64,000 nucleotides of DNA, from NCBI GenBank assembly GCA_002733805.1, contig NVXG01000005.1:37054-101053 (forward strand). The letters run 5' to 3'. Below are positions 9,433 through 20,172 of this stretch, one piece after another. Numbering within the stretch: position 1 is the stretch's first letter; every line of letters starts with the position of its first letter. This stretch comes from Robiginitomaculum sp. Its GTDB lineage: Bacteria > Pseudomonadota > Alphaproteobacteria > Caulobacterales > Maricaulaceae. A model generated the notes under the pieces. The model ran no database searches. It was not told the origin of the DNA and saw nothing but the letters and a program-made list of their open reading frames with translations. A program made the translations under genes and the position numbers.

Positions 9433-10464
9433 CTAAGATGGACTGCCAGAGGTCAGGGATAAAAACACATCTTCGAGATCTGGTTCTTGCGTCTGTAAAT
9501 CCGAAATGGAAATACCGCTGGCCCGAACCTGTTCAATCAACTGCCCGACGCTTTGCGTCCCGGCCCGATACCGAATGTGCAAGGCACCGGCCTCGTCCAG
9601 CTCTGCCTGTAAATCGGACAGGCTTTGTGGGATCTGCTCCAACCTCTCTTTGGGTTGAATGGTCAGGGTTTTATGATCCATACGCTTCAGCAATTTTTCC
9701 TTGGCTTCACAGGCCACAACCTCGCCATGATTGATGATGGCAATGGTATCGCACAGCTCTTGCGCCTCTTCGAGATAATGGGTGGTTAGAATGATGGTCG
9801 CGCCGCGCGCGTTCAACTCGCGCACATAATTCCACAATTGCTTGCGAAGTTCGATGTCCACTCCGGCCGTAGGTTCATCCAGCACCAATACGGGCGGAGA
9901 ATGGACCAATGCTTTGGCCATCAACAATCGTCGCTTCATGCCGCCAGACAGGGACCGGACATAGGCGTTGGCTTTGTCGGCTAGTCCCATGGCCTCGAGG
10001 ATTTCCATGGACCGGCGTTCTTTCTTGGGTACGCCATAAAACCCGGCCTGATATTCCAGACTTTCAATCGGCGTAAAAAACGGGTCCATATTGATCTCTT
10101 GTGGCACCACGCCGATGGCGGCGCGGGCCTGACGCGGATTTTGATCAATATCCACACCCCATATTTCACCGCGCCCGCCGGTTTTCTTTACCAGTCCGGC
10201 AAAGATATTGATCAGGGTCGATTTTCCGGCTCCGTTCGGACCGAGTAATCCAAAAATCGAGCCGCGCCGAATATCCAGACTAACGCCCTTTAGCGCCCGG
10301 ATCGGTGGCAACCCTTTTTGGGCCGGATAGGTTTTTTCCATGTCAAAGGCGCGCAAGGCAAACTCAGGGAGTGTTTCGATCTTGTCTGACAATTTATCCG
10401 CCTCAACCCAAGGCCCGCATTGACCAATGGGCACAGGTGCATAACTATGTGTTTGGCAGTGCAA
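9433..10464 (-). CDS. ABC transporter ATP-binding protein
   Basis: Walker A GLLGPNGAGKST, signature LSGGMKRRLLMAKAL, Walker B VLVLDEPTAGVD. Start may be internal. Confidence 0.9.
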   Translation of the reverse strand: MHCQTHSYAPVPIGQCGPWVEADKLSDKIETLPEFALRAFDMEKTYPAQKGLPPIRALKGVSLDIRRGSIFGLLGPNGAGKSTLINIFAGLVKKTGGRGEIWGVDIDQNPRQARAAIGVVPQEINMDPFFTPIESLEYQAGFYGVPKKERRSMEILEAMGLADKANAYVRSLSGGMKRRLLMAKALVHSPPVLVLDEPTAGVDIELRKQLWNYVRELNARGATIILTTHYLEEAQELCDTIAIINHGEVVACEAKEKLLKRMDHKTLTIQPKERLEQIPQSLSDLQAELDEAGALHIRYRAGTQSVGQLIEQVRASGISISDLQTQEPDLEDVFLSLTSGSPS

Positions 10465-10488
10465 TCACAAGCAGGCGGAGCTGAAAAA

Positions 10489-10674
10489 ATGGCCAATACC
10501 GAAAACAACCCGCGCAGCGAGGCTTTGGACGTCTTTGTAGATACCGCGCGCGTTTCCTGCGATGGCGGCACATCCGGCCATCCCAAAGTGTATTATGATC
10601 TGAATGAAGATGGTGAGGCGTGGTGTTTTTACTGCTCCCGGCATTTCATCCGCCAAAGCGCAAAAGCAGATTAG
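10489..10674 (+). CDS. Zinc-finger (zf-CHCC type) domain protein
   Basis: MANTENNPRSEALDVFVDTARVSCDGGTSGHPKVYYDLNEDGEAWCFYCSRHFI: C-x(n)-H-x(n)-CxxC pattern. Confidence 0.75.
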   Translation: MANTENNPRSEALDVFVDTARVSCDGGTSGHPKVYYDLNEDGEAWCFYCSRHFIRQSAKAD

Positions 10675-10707
10675 TCACCGAATTTTACTACGGGACCGAG
10701 CTAAAAT

Positions 10708-13488
10708 ATGGCCATCACCAAACCAATGGACGAAAACAGCCACCTGATTCTGGTGGATGGTTCGGCTTATATTTTTCGCGCCTACCATGCCTTGCCGCCT
10801 TTGACCCGAAAGTCGGATGGCATCCCGGTCGGGGCAGTCGCCGGGTTTTGTAACATGCTATGGAAGCTGACGGAGGACACGCGAGACGAAGATCACGCCA
10901 CCCATTTTGCGGTTATATTTGATGCAAAAGGCAAGACATTTCGCAACGAGATTTATGACCAATACAAGGCACACCGCCCGCCCGCTCCGGAAGACTTGGT
11001 TCCGCAATTTGCCTTGGTTCGTGATGCCACCCGTGCTTTTGGCCTGCCCGCGATTGAAGAGCCGGGTTTTGAGGCGGATGATCTAATTGCCACTTACGCC
11101 TTTGAGGCAGAAAAGCGTGGTGCAACGGTAACCATTATCTCGTCGGATAAAGACCTGATGCAATTGGTTACCGACAAAACCGATATGTTGGACCCAATGA
11201 AAAACCTGCGTATTCGGGCCGAACAGGTGCGGGACAAATTTGGCGTAGGGCCGGATCGGGTCATTGACGTACAAGCCTTAGCTGGAGACAGCGCTGACAA
11301 CGTACCGGGCGTTCCGGGGATCGGCGTAAAAACCGCAGCAGCTTTGGTTGAGGAATTTGGTGATCTTGAAAGTATTTTGGCTGGTGCCCACACGATCAAA
11401 CAAAACAAACGCCGTGAAAACCTGATTGAATTTGCCGATCTGGCCCGGATCAGCTTGGAACTAGTTACGTTACGCAAAGATACCCCGATGCCCGATCCTC
11501 TGGATGATCTGGGTTGTTGCGATGTAGAATCAGAGGTTTTGCTGTCTTTCTTGCAAGATATGGAGTTTTCAACCCTGACACGCCGGGTGCAGGCGGCGTT
11601 TGCTCTGCCAGCCGACCCGACAGAATTTGAAGACACCTCTACACCGGTGATCTCGGATGAGGGATACGAATGTGTAACCGACATGAAGGTGCTGCACAGT
11701 TGGATAGACAAGGCCTATAAAGCCGGACGGGTTGCAGTGGATACCGAAACGGATCGTTTGTCGGCCACCCATTCCAAACTGGTCGGTATTTCCCTGTCTC
11801 ATGCACCGGGGTTGGCTTGTTACATTCCATTGGGACATACCGGGGCCGGGGATTTGATGTCGGTCGTACCGGCGCAACTGGGCCTGAAAGAAGCACTAGA
11901 CGCGTTGGCTCCTTTGTTACGTGATCCCAATGTGCTGAAGATCGGCCAAAATCTGAAATATGATATGGGGGTGTTTCACCGCTATGGGATTGATCTAACG
12001 CCAATTGATGACACGATGTTGTTGTCTTACGTATTGGATGGCGGCAAACACCGTCATGGTATGGACGCGTTATCAGAACGGTATTTGGGCCATGTACCTA
12101 TTCCGTTCAAACAGGTTTGCGGCGTTGGCAAATCACAAATCAGTTTTGCCCAAGTTGATCTGGAACCGGCCACTAAGTATGCGGCCGAAGATGCCGATGT
12201 CACTCTTCGTTTGTGGCAGATATTAAAACCAAGATTAGCCGCCGAGAAAATGAGCGTTGTTTATGAAACGCTGGAGCGGACCATGCCCCGGGTTTTGTCA
12301 GATATGGAACTGGCTGGAATACGGGTGGATCGGGCCGAGCTGTCGCGGCTTTCGTTGAAATTTGCACAAAAAATGGCCGAGTTTGAGGATGAAGCCAAAG
12401 CACTGGCCAAACGCTCGTTTAATCTGGCCTCGCCCAAGCAATTGGGTGAAATTCTGTTTGATGAAATGGGGCTTTCCGGTGGTAAAAAAACCAAAACTGG
12501 GGCCTGGAAAACCGATGCCAAGGTGTTGGAACAATTGTCAAATGACGGCCATGAATTGCCCAAGACCATTTTGGGCTGGCGGCAATTACAGAAACTGAAG
12601 AGCACGTATACAGATGCGTTGGGTGCGGCGGCAGACCCCGAAACCTCGCGGGTGCATACCTCTTTCATGTTGGCCTCGACCACAACGGGCCGCCTTGCGT
12701 CCAGTGATCCCAATTTGATGAATATTCCAATTCGCACCGAAGAGGGTCGCAAAATCCGCGCCGCCTTTGTGGCGGAGAAGGGTAAGTTGTTGCTCAGTGC
12801 TGACTATAGCCAGATCGAATTGCGCGTGTTGGCCCATATTGCCGAGGTGGGAACCTTGCGTCAGGCATTTGCCGATGGACTGGATATTCATGCCATGACC
12901 GCCTCCGAGATATTCGGTGTGCCGATTGAGGGTATGGACCCAGGTATCCGTCGCCAAGCCAAGGCAATTAATTTTGGAATTATCTACGGTATTTCCGCAT
13001 TCGGGTTGGCGATCCAACTTGATATTTCACGAAGCGAAGCAGCTGATTATATCAAAGCCTATTTTGCCAAATTCCCGGGCATTCGGGATTATATGGAAGC
13101 CACCAAGGCCAGTGCTCGTGAAAACGGCTATGTCAGCACCTTGTTTGGGCGAAAATGCTGGTGCCAACAGATCAATGACAAAAACCCGATGAACCGAAAT
13201 TTTGCGGAACGCCAAGCGATCAATGCACCCATTCAAGGCACAGCGGCCGACATTATGCGCCGCGCTATGATTCGAATGCCACAAGCCCTGCAAAGCTCTG
13301 GTCTGTCGGCTACCATGTTGTTGCAGGTCCATGATGAATTGGTGTTTGAAGTAAAAGAAGCTGAAGTGGATCAACTGGCCGAACTGGCCGGGAATGTTAT
13401 GCAAAATGCCTGCGCGCCGGCGCTTGAACTATGCGTGCCACTGGTGGTCGATAGTGGTGCCGGGCCAAATTGGGATGTAGCACACTAG
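10708..13488 (+). CDS. polA: DNA polymerase I
   Basis: 926 aa: 5'-nuclease N-terminus (LILVDGSAYIFRAYHALPP), 3'-5' exonuclease (VAVDTETD), polymerase motifs (LLSADYSQIELRVLAHI, RRQAKAINFGIIYGIS, LLQVHDELVFEV). Confidence 0.98.
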   Translation: MAITKPMDENSHLILVDGSAYIFRAYHALPPLTRKSDGIPVGAVAGFCNMLWKLTEDTRDEDHATHFAVIFDAKGKTFRNEIYDQYKAHRPPAPEDLVPQFALVRDATRAFGLPAIEEPGFEADDLIATYAFEAEKRGATVTIISSDKDLMQLVTDKTDMLDPMKNLRIRAEQVRDKFGVGPDRVIDVQALAGDSADNVPGVPGIGVKTAAALVEEFGDLESILAGAHTIKQNKRRENLIEFADLARISLELVTLRKDTPMPDPLDDLGCCDVESEVLLSFLQDMEFSTLTRRVQAAFALPADPTEFEDTSTPVISDEGYECVTDMKVLHSWIDKAYKAGRVAVDTETDRLSATHSKLVGISLSHAPGLACYIPLGHTGAGDLMSVVPAQLGLKEALDALAPLLRDPNVLKIGQNLKYDMGVFHRYGIDLTPIDDTMLLSYVLDGGKHRHGMDALSERYLGHVPIPFKQVCGVGKSQISFAQVDLEPATKYAAEDADVTLRLWQILKPRLAAEKMSVVYETLERTMPRVLSDMELAGIRVDRAELSRLSLKFAQKMAEFEDEAKALAKRSFNLASPKQLGEILFDEMGLSGGKKTKTGAWKTDAKVLEQLSNDGHELPKTILGWRQLQKLKSTYTDALGAAADPETSRVHTSFMLASTTTGRLASSDPNLMNIPIRTEEGRKIRAAFVAEKGKLLLSADYSQIELRVLAHIAEVGTLRQAFADGLDIHAMTASEIFGVPIEGMDPGIRRQAKAINFGIIYGISAFGLAIQLDISRSEAADYIKAYFAKFPGIRDYMEATKASARENGYVSTLFGRKCWCQQINDKNPMNRNFAERQAINAPIQGTAADIMRRAMIRMPQALQSSGLSATMLLQVHDELVFEVKEAEVDQLAELAGNVMQNACAPALELCVPLVVDSGAGPNWDVAH

Positions 13489-13509
13489 GAAAATCTCTTC
13501 CGGTTCGAG

Positions 13510-15192
13510 TTATTTTGCTAAAGTCCGGGCCTGATCCATCATGCGCCCAACGATACGGGTTGTGTTGATTGTAGCTTGGTCACCAGCTTGCAACGCCGTT
13601 CTGACTTGCTGTGACCGCAATTGTTTCAGCACACGTCGACACACATCATCCGAGCAGGTTCCTACGGTGAGAATACCGGCATCACATAGTTTCATCAGGG
13701 AGTAGGCAATCTCGATCGCTGGCTTTTTTTGTTGCTCCAACTGGTTCAACACGTCGGTATCTTGCACGACTTCAGCGCAAAGTGCGTCCAATTGAGCAAA
13801 TAATTCATCACGATCGGCTGGTGCAAAACTGCTGCTTCTGACGATGCGTTGGGCATGGGCGATTTTGGCGATGCGGGACAATGGCTTGTCCGGCCCATGC
13901 GCGAACCAGGTTCTGGTTTTATGCGCTCCGATAACCCCGCGCAAATATGAGGCGAGTTTTACCTTATTGTGATCGCCAACAATACTTTCTTCGAACTGGA
14001 CCAGTTTTCGAATTTCTTCCGATGCGTTGTTATGGCACGTGCCAAGCAAAGTTTGAATCGTTTCGTTTTCCAACAAACGGGCCGAACGCGAAGCAAAGGC
14101 TTCGGCCAGCCGGTCAATCGGCGCCAAGGCTTGGTCAACCCGGGTCATTCGCGAAGCCAATGTTCGGTTCAATTCGACCTCGCGATCAAAATCGTCTGGA
14201 AACAGCCGCCTAGGCCCGGATAATTCCCGAAATACCCGGGCGCTCAAGGCGCTTTGGGTCACCGGAAGTCGTTTCGATGAAATGGCGATGGCCAGCATTT
14301 GAGCACCATTCGTCCCGCCTTGCGGCGCATTACCGATCAGTATATCGGTAATGCGATCCAGTCGCTCGCCCAGATTTTTACCATCAACCAGTGCATCCAA
14401 GGCGTACGGCAAGGATGCCGTTTCCGAAAGAAACTCATCGAGCATTTCAATGGATACTTCAAATCCTTCGCCTTCGACCAAAGCGTCAGATACACACCCG
14501 GCCAAAAAAGAAAACTTTTCATCCCATTTTTTCATCGACATCATGGCTTGTGCCAACGCGTGACGCAGGGCAAAGCCAGGTTCGGAATGCGCCCGAGTCG
14601 CGACAAAGGTTGCGCTGTACCCTTTCTTTTGGAAGCCGGGCAGGGCGTTGCTTTTATCAAGTTTTCGCAATCGGTCGGTCGATTTGTCGGCCAGCTCGGT
14701 CAGACGTAACACAATATGTTGCACCGAACACTCCTGAGCACCGGCTTGGGCAATGGCTACTTTTTGAATGGCGTGTTGTCGGTCGAACCCAGCTGCTGCA
14801 AGGGTTTCTGCCAGATCAGGCCGGTGCAGCAATTCGATAACGCTGATACCGTTTCGTTTCAACCAAGGTCCCAATGCTCGCCCCAAAGTGCGCCGGGCAT
14901 GTAAGGTGTAAAGATCAGAAGGAGTCGAGCAAGGCGGGTCCATCCGGTTGTTTTCGCGTAATTTTCGTTGATGATTTTCCGGTCCCTTGGAAAAAATAGA
15001 AACCGAATGGAAAACATTATTGATTTCATCAAATGATTCTTTGGTCACCCGGACTGAAGTTTCCTCAGACGCGTCACGTTCGGTTTTGGCTGTTTCAAGG
15101 GCTTCTGTCCGATCTTCACAGGCCATGGTCAGGTTCCAACCGGCCTTTTTGTGTCTTTTGACAAACACTTCATAATGGATATTTGCGCTCAT
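13510..15192 (-). CDS. Hypothetical protein (560 aa)
   Basis: Long ORF convergent with polA. No family recognised. Confidence 0.7.
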   Translation of the reverse strand: MSANIHYEVFVKRHKKAGWNLTMACEDRTEALETAKTERDASEETSVRVTKESFDEINNVFHSVSIFSKGPENHQRKLRENNRMDPPCSTPSDLYTLHARRTLGRALGPWLKRNGISVIELLHRPDLAETLAAAGFDRQHAIQKVAIAQAGAQECSVQHIVLRLTELADKSTDRLRKLDKSNALPGFQKKGYSATFVATRAHSEPGFALRHALAQAMMSMKKWDEKFSFLAGCVSDALVEGEGFEVSIEMLDEFLSETASLPYALDALVDGKNLGERLDRITDILIGNAPQGGTNGAQMLAIAISSKRLPVTQSALSARVFRELSGPRRLFPDDFDREVELNRTLASRMTRVDQALAPIDRLAEAFASRSARLLENETIQTLLGTCHNNASEEIRKLVQFEESIVGDHNKVKLASYLRGVIGAHKTRTWFAHGPDKPLSRIAKIAHAQRIVRSSSFAPADRDELFAQLDALCAEVVQDTDVLNQLEQQKKPAIEIAYSLMKLCDAGILTVGTCSDDVCRRVLKQLRSQQVRTALQAGDQATINTTRIVGRMMDQARTLAK

Positions 15193-15330
15193 CGGTTGTC
15201 CCCGGCAGTTGAATTTTTGTAAAACTAACGATAAGGGCTTAAGGCCTTATGAAAGTCGCAATTGTGCCGACTTTTCGTCTTGTGCCCATGCAGTACTCAT
15301 TGGAACAGCAAAACCAGTTTGGGGATTACC

Positions 15331-16026
15331 ATGACCAATATTGCCCTTGTCGACGATGATGAGAATATTCTGACCTCAGTTTCCATGTTTCTGGAAGGCG
15401 AAGGCTTTGAGGTTCGATGTTATCATGATGGTGTTACCGCATTAGCTGCTTTAACGGATTTACCGCCTGATCTGGCCATATTCGATGTTAAAATGCCGCG
15501 AATGGATGGTATGGAATTGTTACGTCGTTGGCGGCAAACTTCGGATGTTCCGGTCATTTTTCTCACTTCCAAGGGCGATGAAATTGATGAAGCTCTGGGC
15601 CTGCACTTAGGGGCCGACGATTATATCACAAAACCTTTTTCCCAACGATTGCTGGCCGGGCGGATCAATGCCGTCTTGCGCCGCACCCAAGGCACCAGCG
15701 GCGAGCGCGAGAACAGCGATGAAAAAGTCATTGTCCGGGGCAATCTTACGCTTGATCCAAATCGACATTCCTGTGTTTGGGATGGACAGCCGGTTCGCTT
15801 GACTGTCACCGAGTTTCTCATTCTGCAAGCATTGGCCAATCGACCCGGTTACGTGAAATCCCGTGACCAGTTGATGGATGCGGCCTATGATGATCAGATC
15901 TATGTAGATGATCGAACGATTGATAGTCATATCAAGCGTTTGCGTAAGAAGTTCCGGGTGGTGGACCAACAATTTGACTCGATTGAAACCCTTTACGGCG
16001 TCGGATACCGCTACAACAACGCCTGA
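15331..16026 (+). CDS. chvI: OmpR-family response regulator, ChvI-like
   Basis: [34 protein letters not shown]...[18 protein letters not shown], winged-helix C-terminus, followed by chvG-like kinase and PTS genes. Confidence 0.85.
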   Translation: MTNIALVDDDENILTSVSMFLEGEGFEVRCYHDGVTALAALTDLPPDLAIFDVKMPRMDGMELLRRWRQTSDVPVIFLTSKGDEIDEALGLHLGADDYITKPFSQRLLAGRINAVLRRTQGTSGERENSDEKVIVRGNLTLDPNRHSCVWDGQPVRLTVTEFLILQALANRPGYVKSRDQLMDAAYDDQIYVDDRTIDSHIKRLRKKFRVVDQQFDSIETLYGVGYRYNNA

Positions 16027-17632
16027 TTCTAGAAGGACGCGGACTTGGGGTGTTTCCAGACTCTCCCGGCAAATTCTGATTGCCAATTTGGCAGGTTTGC
16101 TTGTTCTGGTGATCGGCGTGCTGGTCTTGGATGAAATGCGCGAGGGGCTGATCGACGCCCGAATTGCCAATTTGCGGGCACAGGGCGAACTGATCGCTGG
16201 CGTGCTCGAAGAAACCTCCACCGTCGGCTCCCCCATACCGCGCATGGACTCGGAGCGGGCCAGAACGGTCATGAATGGGCTGTTTCTTTCGGATGCGGCG
16301 GCGCGCGTGCAATTGTTTGATGAATACGGCGGGATGATTACCGATAGTAATATCTTGCGGGATCAGGTTCGGGTCAATCCGTTGGCCCCGGTGCGCGATG
16401 AGGCCAGTTTTCGCAAAAAACTATCAGACTGGTTGACCGCGAGTGGCCGGTTTGTGGCGAGGTTTAACCCGTTTTCTCAAAATAATTCGCAGATAATTCG
16501 AACCCGAGCTGAAGAGGTTGGCTTTGCATTACTTGGAGAAACCGTGGCTGGCGAGCGCATTGATGAAAATGGCGAGCGGGTGGTCAGCGTATCGGTCCCT
16601 GTGCAGCACGTAATTGCCGTGTTGGGGGTAGTTACGGTTGAGAGCAATGATGTCAGCGAAATCGTGGCTGCGGAAAGGCGAGCTTTGTTCCCCTTTATTA
16701 TTGTAGCCATTTTGGTCACTATGATGTCGTCGATTATGTTGACCGTTTTGATTGCCCGGCCCATTCGTTCGTTGGCCGAAGCAGCCGACCGGGTACGTCG
16801 CAGTGGCGGTCGTCAGGTTAATATCCCTGATATGTCGTCCCGACGCGACGAGATCGGCGATTTGTCGAAGTCATTGCAGAGCATGACGAGTGCGCTGTAT
16901 GAACGTCTGGGTGCCATTGAAAGTTTTGCGGCAGATGTATCCCACGAGATCAAAAACCCACTGACCTCAATTCGCAGTGCGGTAGAGACTCTGCCCAATG
17001 CCAAAAATGCAGATGCCCGGCAAAAGCTCTTGAGCATTTTGAATTCTGACGTTTCGCGACTTGATCGATTGATCACCGATATTTCTGCCTCGTCCCGGCT
17101 TGATATTGATCTGGCCCGGGCGCGGGCTGAACCGATTGATTTACCCTTGTTTATCAGGGACATCATCTCGATTTACCAAGGAACACCTGCAGCCAAAGCC
17201 GTTTCGATCCAGTTTGAGCTGGCACCTGATGCGCCGCAAATCTTGTATGGTGTGGAAGAGCCGTTAGCGCGGGTCTTGCAAAACCTGATTGATAACGCGA
17301 TTACGTTTTCACCCAAAAAGGGTAATATTACTGTTCGGTTGGGTACAAGTGGTGAGCTTGAAAATCGTACCGAATCCAATCCAATCGCCCGCATTGAGAT
17401 CGAAGACCAAGGACCGGGCATCCCACCGGATAACCTGGAGACGGTTTTTCACCGATTTTATACGGATCGCCCGAAAGGGCAGAAATTTGGTACCCATTCC
17501 GGTTTGGGTCTGGCCATTGTCCGGCAGATTGTGTCGGCTCATAAAGGGCGAATTTGGGCCGAAAATGCTGTGGACAATGTCGACAAGATCACTGGAGCTC
17601 GCTTTGTGGTCGAATTACCACTGCGGCAATGA
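15908..17632 (+). CDS. chvG: Sensor histidine kinase, ChvG-like
   Basis: [35 protein letters not shown]...[26 protein letters not shown]...[16 protein letters not shown]. The ORF start overlaps chvI; the true start is probably near 16030-16060. Confidence 0.85.
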   Translation: MIERLIVISSVCVRSSGWWTNNLTRLKPFTASDTATTTPDSRRTRTWGVSRLSRQILIANLAGLLVLVIGVLVLDEMREGLIDARIANLRAQGELIAGVLEETSTVGSPIPRMDSERARTVMNGLFLSDAAARVQLFDEYGGMITDSNILRDQVRVNPLAPVRDEASFRKKLSDWLTASGRFVARFNPFSQNNSQIIRTRAEEVGFALLGETVAGERIDENGERVVSVSVPVQHVIAVLGVVTVESNDVSEIVAAERRALFPFIIVAILVTMMSSIMLTVLIARPIRSLAEAADRVRRSGGRQVNIPDMSSRRDEIGDLSKSLQSMTSALYERLGAIESFAADVSHEIKNPLTSIRSAVETLPNAKNADARQKLLSILNSDVSRLDRLITDISASSRLDIDLARARAEPIDLPLFIRDIISIYQGTPAAKAVSIQFELAPDAPQILYGVEEPLARVLQNLIDNAITFSPKKGNITVRLGTSGELENRTESNPIARIEIEDQGPGIPPDNLETVFHRFYTDRPKGQKFGTHSGLGLAIVRQIVSAHKGRIWAENAVDNVDKITGARFVVELPLRQ

Positions 17633-17695
17633 CGAAAGCGCTAGCCAGCGATGAAACTTTGAGTTTAACTCCAGCATCATGATACGAGAAAAACC

Positions 17696-18100
17696 ATGAT
17701 TGGTCTGGTTGTTGTTACCCATGGTCATTTGGCCAAGGAGTTTGTTGAGGCGGTCGAACATGTGGTGGGCGGCCAGAAACAGATCGTGGCCATTTGTATT
17801 GAAGCTGACGATGATCTGGACCAGCGCAGCCGGGAAATTCGTGAGGCAGTCGAAGACGTTGGCGACGGCGATGGGGTCATTTTGCTGACTGACATGTTTG
17901 GCGGCACACCCTCAAATCTGGCACTGAAACTACTCTCGGCCGGACAGGTTGAGGTCTTGGCCGGGATCAATCTTCCAATGTTGATCAAGTTGGCTGAAGC
18001 CCGAAAAACCTTAAGTCTGGCCGAAGCCTGCGAGACCGCGTTGGAAGCGGGCCGCAAATATATGGCAATTGCTTCTGAAGTATTGGGTCGCCGGGAATGA
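17696..18100 (+). CDS. PTS mannose-type EIIA domain protein
   Basis: MIGLVVVTHGHLAKEFVEAVEHVVG...DGVILLTDMFGGTPSNLAL, EIIA-Man signatures. Confidence 0.9.
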   Translation: MIGLVVVTHGHLAKEFVEAVEHVVGGQKQIVAICIEADDDLDQRSREIREAVEDVGDGDGVILLTDMFGGTPSNLALKLLSAGQVEVLAGINLPMLIKLAEARKTLSLAEACETALEAGRKYMAIASEVLGRRE

Positions 18101-18402
18101 ACAAGTCAGATAGCGACAATTCTGTTTGCCAAAGCCAAGTGATCATTGTGAATGACAAGGGCTTGCACGCCAGAGCCGCCGCTAAATTCGTTTCGCTGGC
18201 GGCTGAATACACATCGGAAGTGTACGTTTGTTGCAATGGGGAACGAGTCAACGCTGATTCGATCATGGAACTGCTCATGCTGGCTTGTGAAAAAGGCAAG
18301 GCCGTTACCATTGAAGCAACAGGTCCAGATGCAGGCGACGCATTGGGCGCGTTGATCGAATTGATTGACGATGGGTTTGGTGAAAACCAATCGAGCCAAT
18401 AA
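18097..18402 (+). CDS. ptsH: HPr family phosphocarrier
   Basis: NDKGLHARAAAKFVSLAAEYTSEVYVCCNGERVNADSIMELLMLAC: His15 and Ser46 regions conserved. Confidence 0.9.
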   Translation: MNKSDSDNSVCQSQVIIVNDKGLHARAAAKFVSLAAEYTSEVYVCCNGERVNADSIMELLMLACEKGKAVTIEATGPDAGDALGALIELIDDGFGENQSSQ

Positions 18403-18406
18403 CCAA

Positions 18407-18426
18407 ATATAAAGATATCCTTATGT
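18407..18426. promoter_or_regulatory. SahR-type operator upstream of ahcY
   Basis: atataaagatatccttatgt, an imperfect copy of the perfect palindrome at 40459-40478. Confidence 0.65.
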
Positions 18427-18544
18427 AATGATTGCCAAGTCGGTTCTGGATTGCTATAGGCGGCCCGGAAAACCGTTCTTGGGCACCGGATGACGGCTTT
18501 TTGGTGCCATTTTTCTCTCATGCCGAAATACTTGGGAGCGTCCT

Positions 18545-19837
18545 ATGGCCGCCAATGATTATAAAGTAGCTGATATTTCTCTGGCCGATTGGGGCCGCAA
18601 GGAAATCGTGATTGCCGAGATTGAAATGCCCGGCTTGATGTCTATTCGAGCCGAATACGCGCAAAGCCAACCATTGGCTGGTGCGCGGATTATTGGCTGT
18701 CTGCACATGACCATTCAAACTGCCGTATTGATTGAAACCCTGACTGCATTGGGGGCCGAAGTTCGTTGGTCGTCTTGCAATATTTTCTCAACGCAGGATC
18801 AGGCTGCGGCGGCAATTGCTGCCACTGGTGTTCCGGTTTTTGCCTGGAAAGGTGAGACCGAAGAAGAATACGAATGGTGCATCAAGCAAACCATCACTGG
18901 TCCAGATGGCTGGAAACCAAATATGTTGTTGGATGATGGCGGTGACCTGACTCTGATTATTCACGAGAAATACCCAGAACTGATGGCCGACATCAAAGGC
19001 GTTTCCGAAGAAACCACCACCGGCGTGCATCGCCTCTATGAAATGGCCAAAGCGGGAACCCTGAAAATCCCAGCCATTAACGTCAATGATAGTGTTACCA
19101 AATCCAAATTTGATAACAAATATGGTTGCCGGGAAAGTCTGGTCGACGCCATCCGGCGTGGTACCGACGTGATGATGGCCGGTAAATTGGCCGTGGTTTG
19201 CGGTTATGGCGATGTGGGTAAAGGCTCGGCACAAAGCCTGTCTGGTTCCGGTGCGCGGGTGATCGTGACCGAGATTGATCCAATTTGTGCGTTGCAAGCT
19301 TCAATGGACGGCTTTGAAGTTCGGCGTCTGGACGATGTGGTGTCCAATGTGGATATCATTGTAACCACTACGGGTAACAAAGACATTGTCACAGCCGATC
19401 ACATGCGCGCCCTAAAAGACATGGCGATTGTTTGTAATATCGGGCATTTCGACACTGAAATCGCTGTTGCTGATATGAAGAATTACAAATGGACCAATAT
19501 CAAACCGCAAGTCGATATGATTGATCTGCCATCTGGCAACCGGATGATCCTTCTCTCCGAAGGTCGTTTGGTCAATTTGGGTAATGCGACTGGCCACCCA
19601 AGTTTTGTGATGTCGGCTAGTTTCGCCAACCAGACTTTGGCTCAGATCGAATTGTGGAACCATTCTGAAAAATATGATGTGGGTGTGTACACCTTGCCGA
19701 AGCATTTGGACGAAAAAGTGGCTCGCTTGCATTTAGCCAAATTGAGCGCAGACCTGACCATACTGACCGATGAACAAGCCGAGTATATCGGGGTTGATAA
19801 AGCCGGTCCGTTCAAAGGCGATGCCTATCGGTACTAG
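18545..19837 (+). CDS. ahcY: Adenosylhomocysteinase
   Basis: [28 protein letters not shown]...[15 protein letters not shown]...C-terminal [13 protein letters not shown]. Confidence 0.98.
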   Translation: MAANDYKVADISLADWGRKEIVIAEIEMPGLMSIRAEYAQSQPLAGARIIGCLHMTIQTAVLIETLTALGAEVRWSSCNIFSTQDQAAAAIAATGVPVFAWKGETEEEYEWCIKQTITGPDGWKPNMLLDDGGDLTLIIHEKYPELMADIKGVSEETTTGVHRLYEMAKAGTLKIPAINVNDSVTKSKFDNKYGCRESLVDAIRRGTDVMMAGKLAVVCGYGDVGKGSAQSLSGSGARVIVTEIDPICALQASMDGFEVRRLDDVVSNVDIIVTTTGNKDIVTADHMRALKDMAIVCNIGHFDTEIAVADMKNYKWTNIKPQVDMIDLPSGNRMILLSEGRLVNLGNATGHPSFVMSASFANQTLAQIELWNHSEKYDVGVYTLPKHLDEKVARLHLAKLSADLTILTDEQAEYIGVDKAGPFKGDAYRY

Positions 19838-19858
19838 AAACAGCGTCACAGAATACAG

Positions 19859-19893
19859 AAAAGCGGGGTCTGAAAACAGATTTCGCTTTTTTT
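19859..19893 (+). terminator. Rho-independent terminator after ahcY
   Basis: AAAGCGGGGTCTG-AAAA-CAGATTTCGCTTT with a T tract. Confidence 0.7.
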
Positions 19894-20172
19894 GTTTCTC
19901 TGATTAAAATCAGTTATTGTAATCTCAATGAACGGTTGTTACAAAAGAACAATACGAGAACAACTTAGAAAGTAATATTCAATTGGTAAAATTCGACCGT
20001 TATGCTGAACCAAGGAAAACAATTGCCCAGGTTGAAAAAATGCTTGCGCCAAGTTTTTGAAATTGAGCTGATAGAAAGAAAATCGATGACACAACTAAGA
20101 ACTTCTTCGGCCACATTTCAAATACAACACCCTTGTGTCCACTTGATCACCCGATAAGACGGGAAGAATAAA

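Noticed and set aside
11094-11711. 205-aa minus-strand ORF
   Set aside because: Antisense to polA with low-complexity composition (Ser/Arg rich); shadow ORF.
18420-18544. SAH/SAM riboswitch in the ahcY leader
   Set aside because: A ggcacc/ggtgcc stem is present, but no recognisable SAH- or SAM-riboswitch core; the SahR-like operator explains regulation better.
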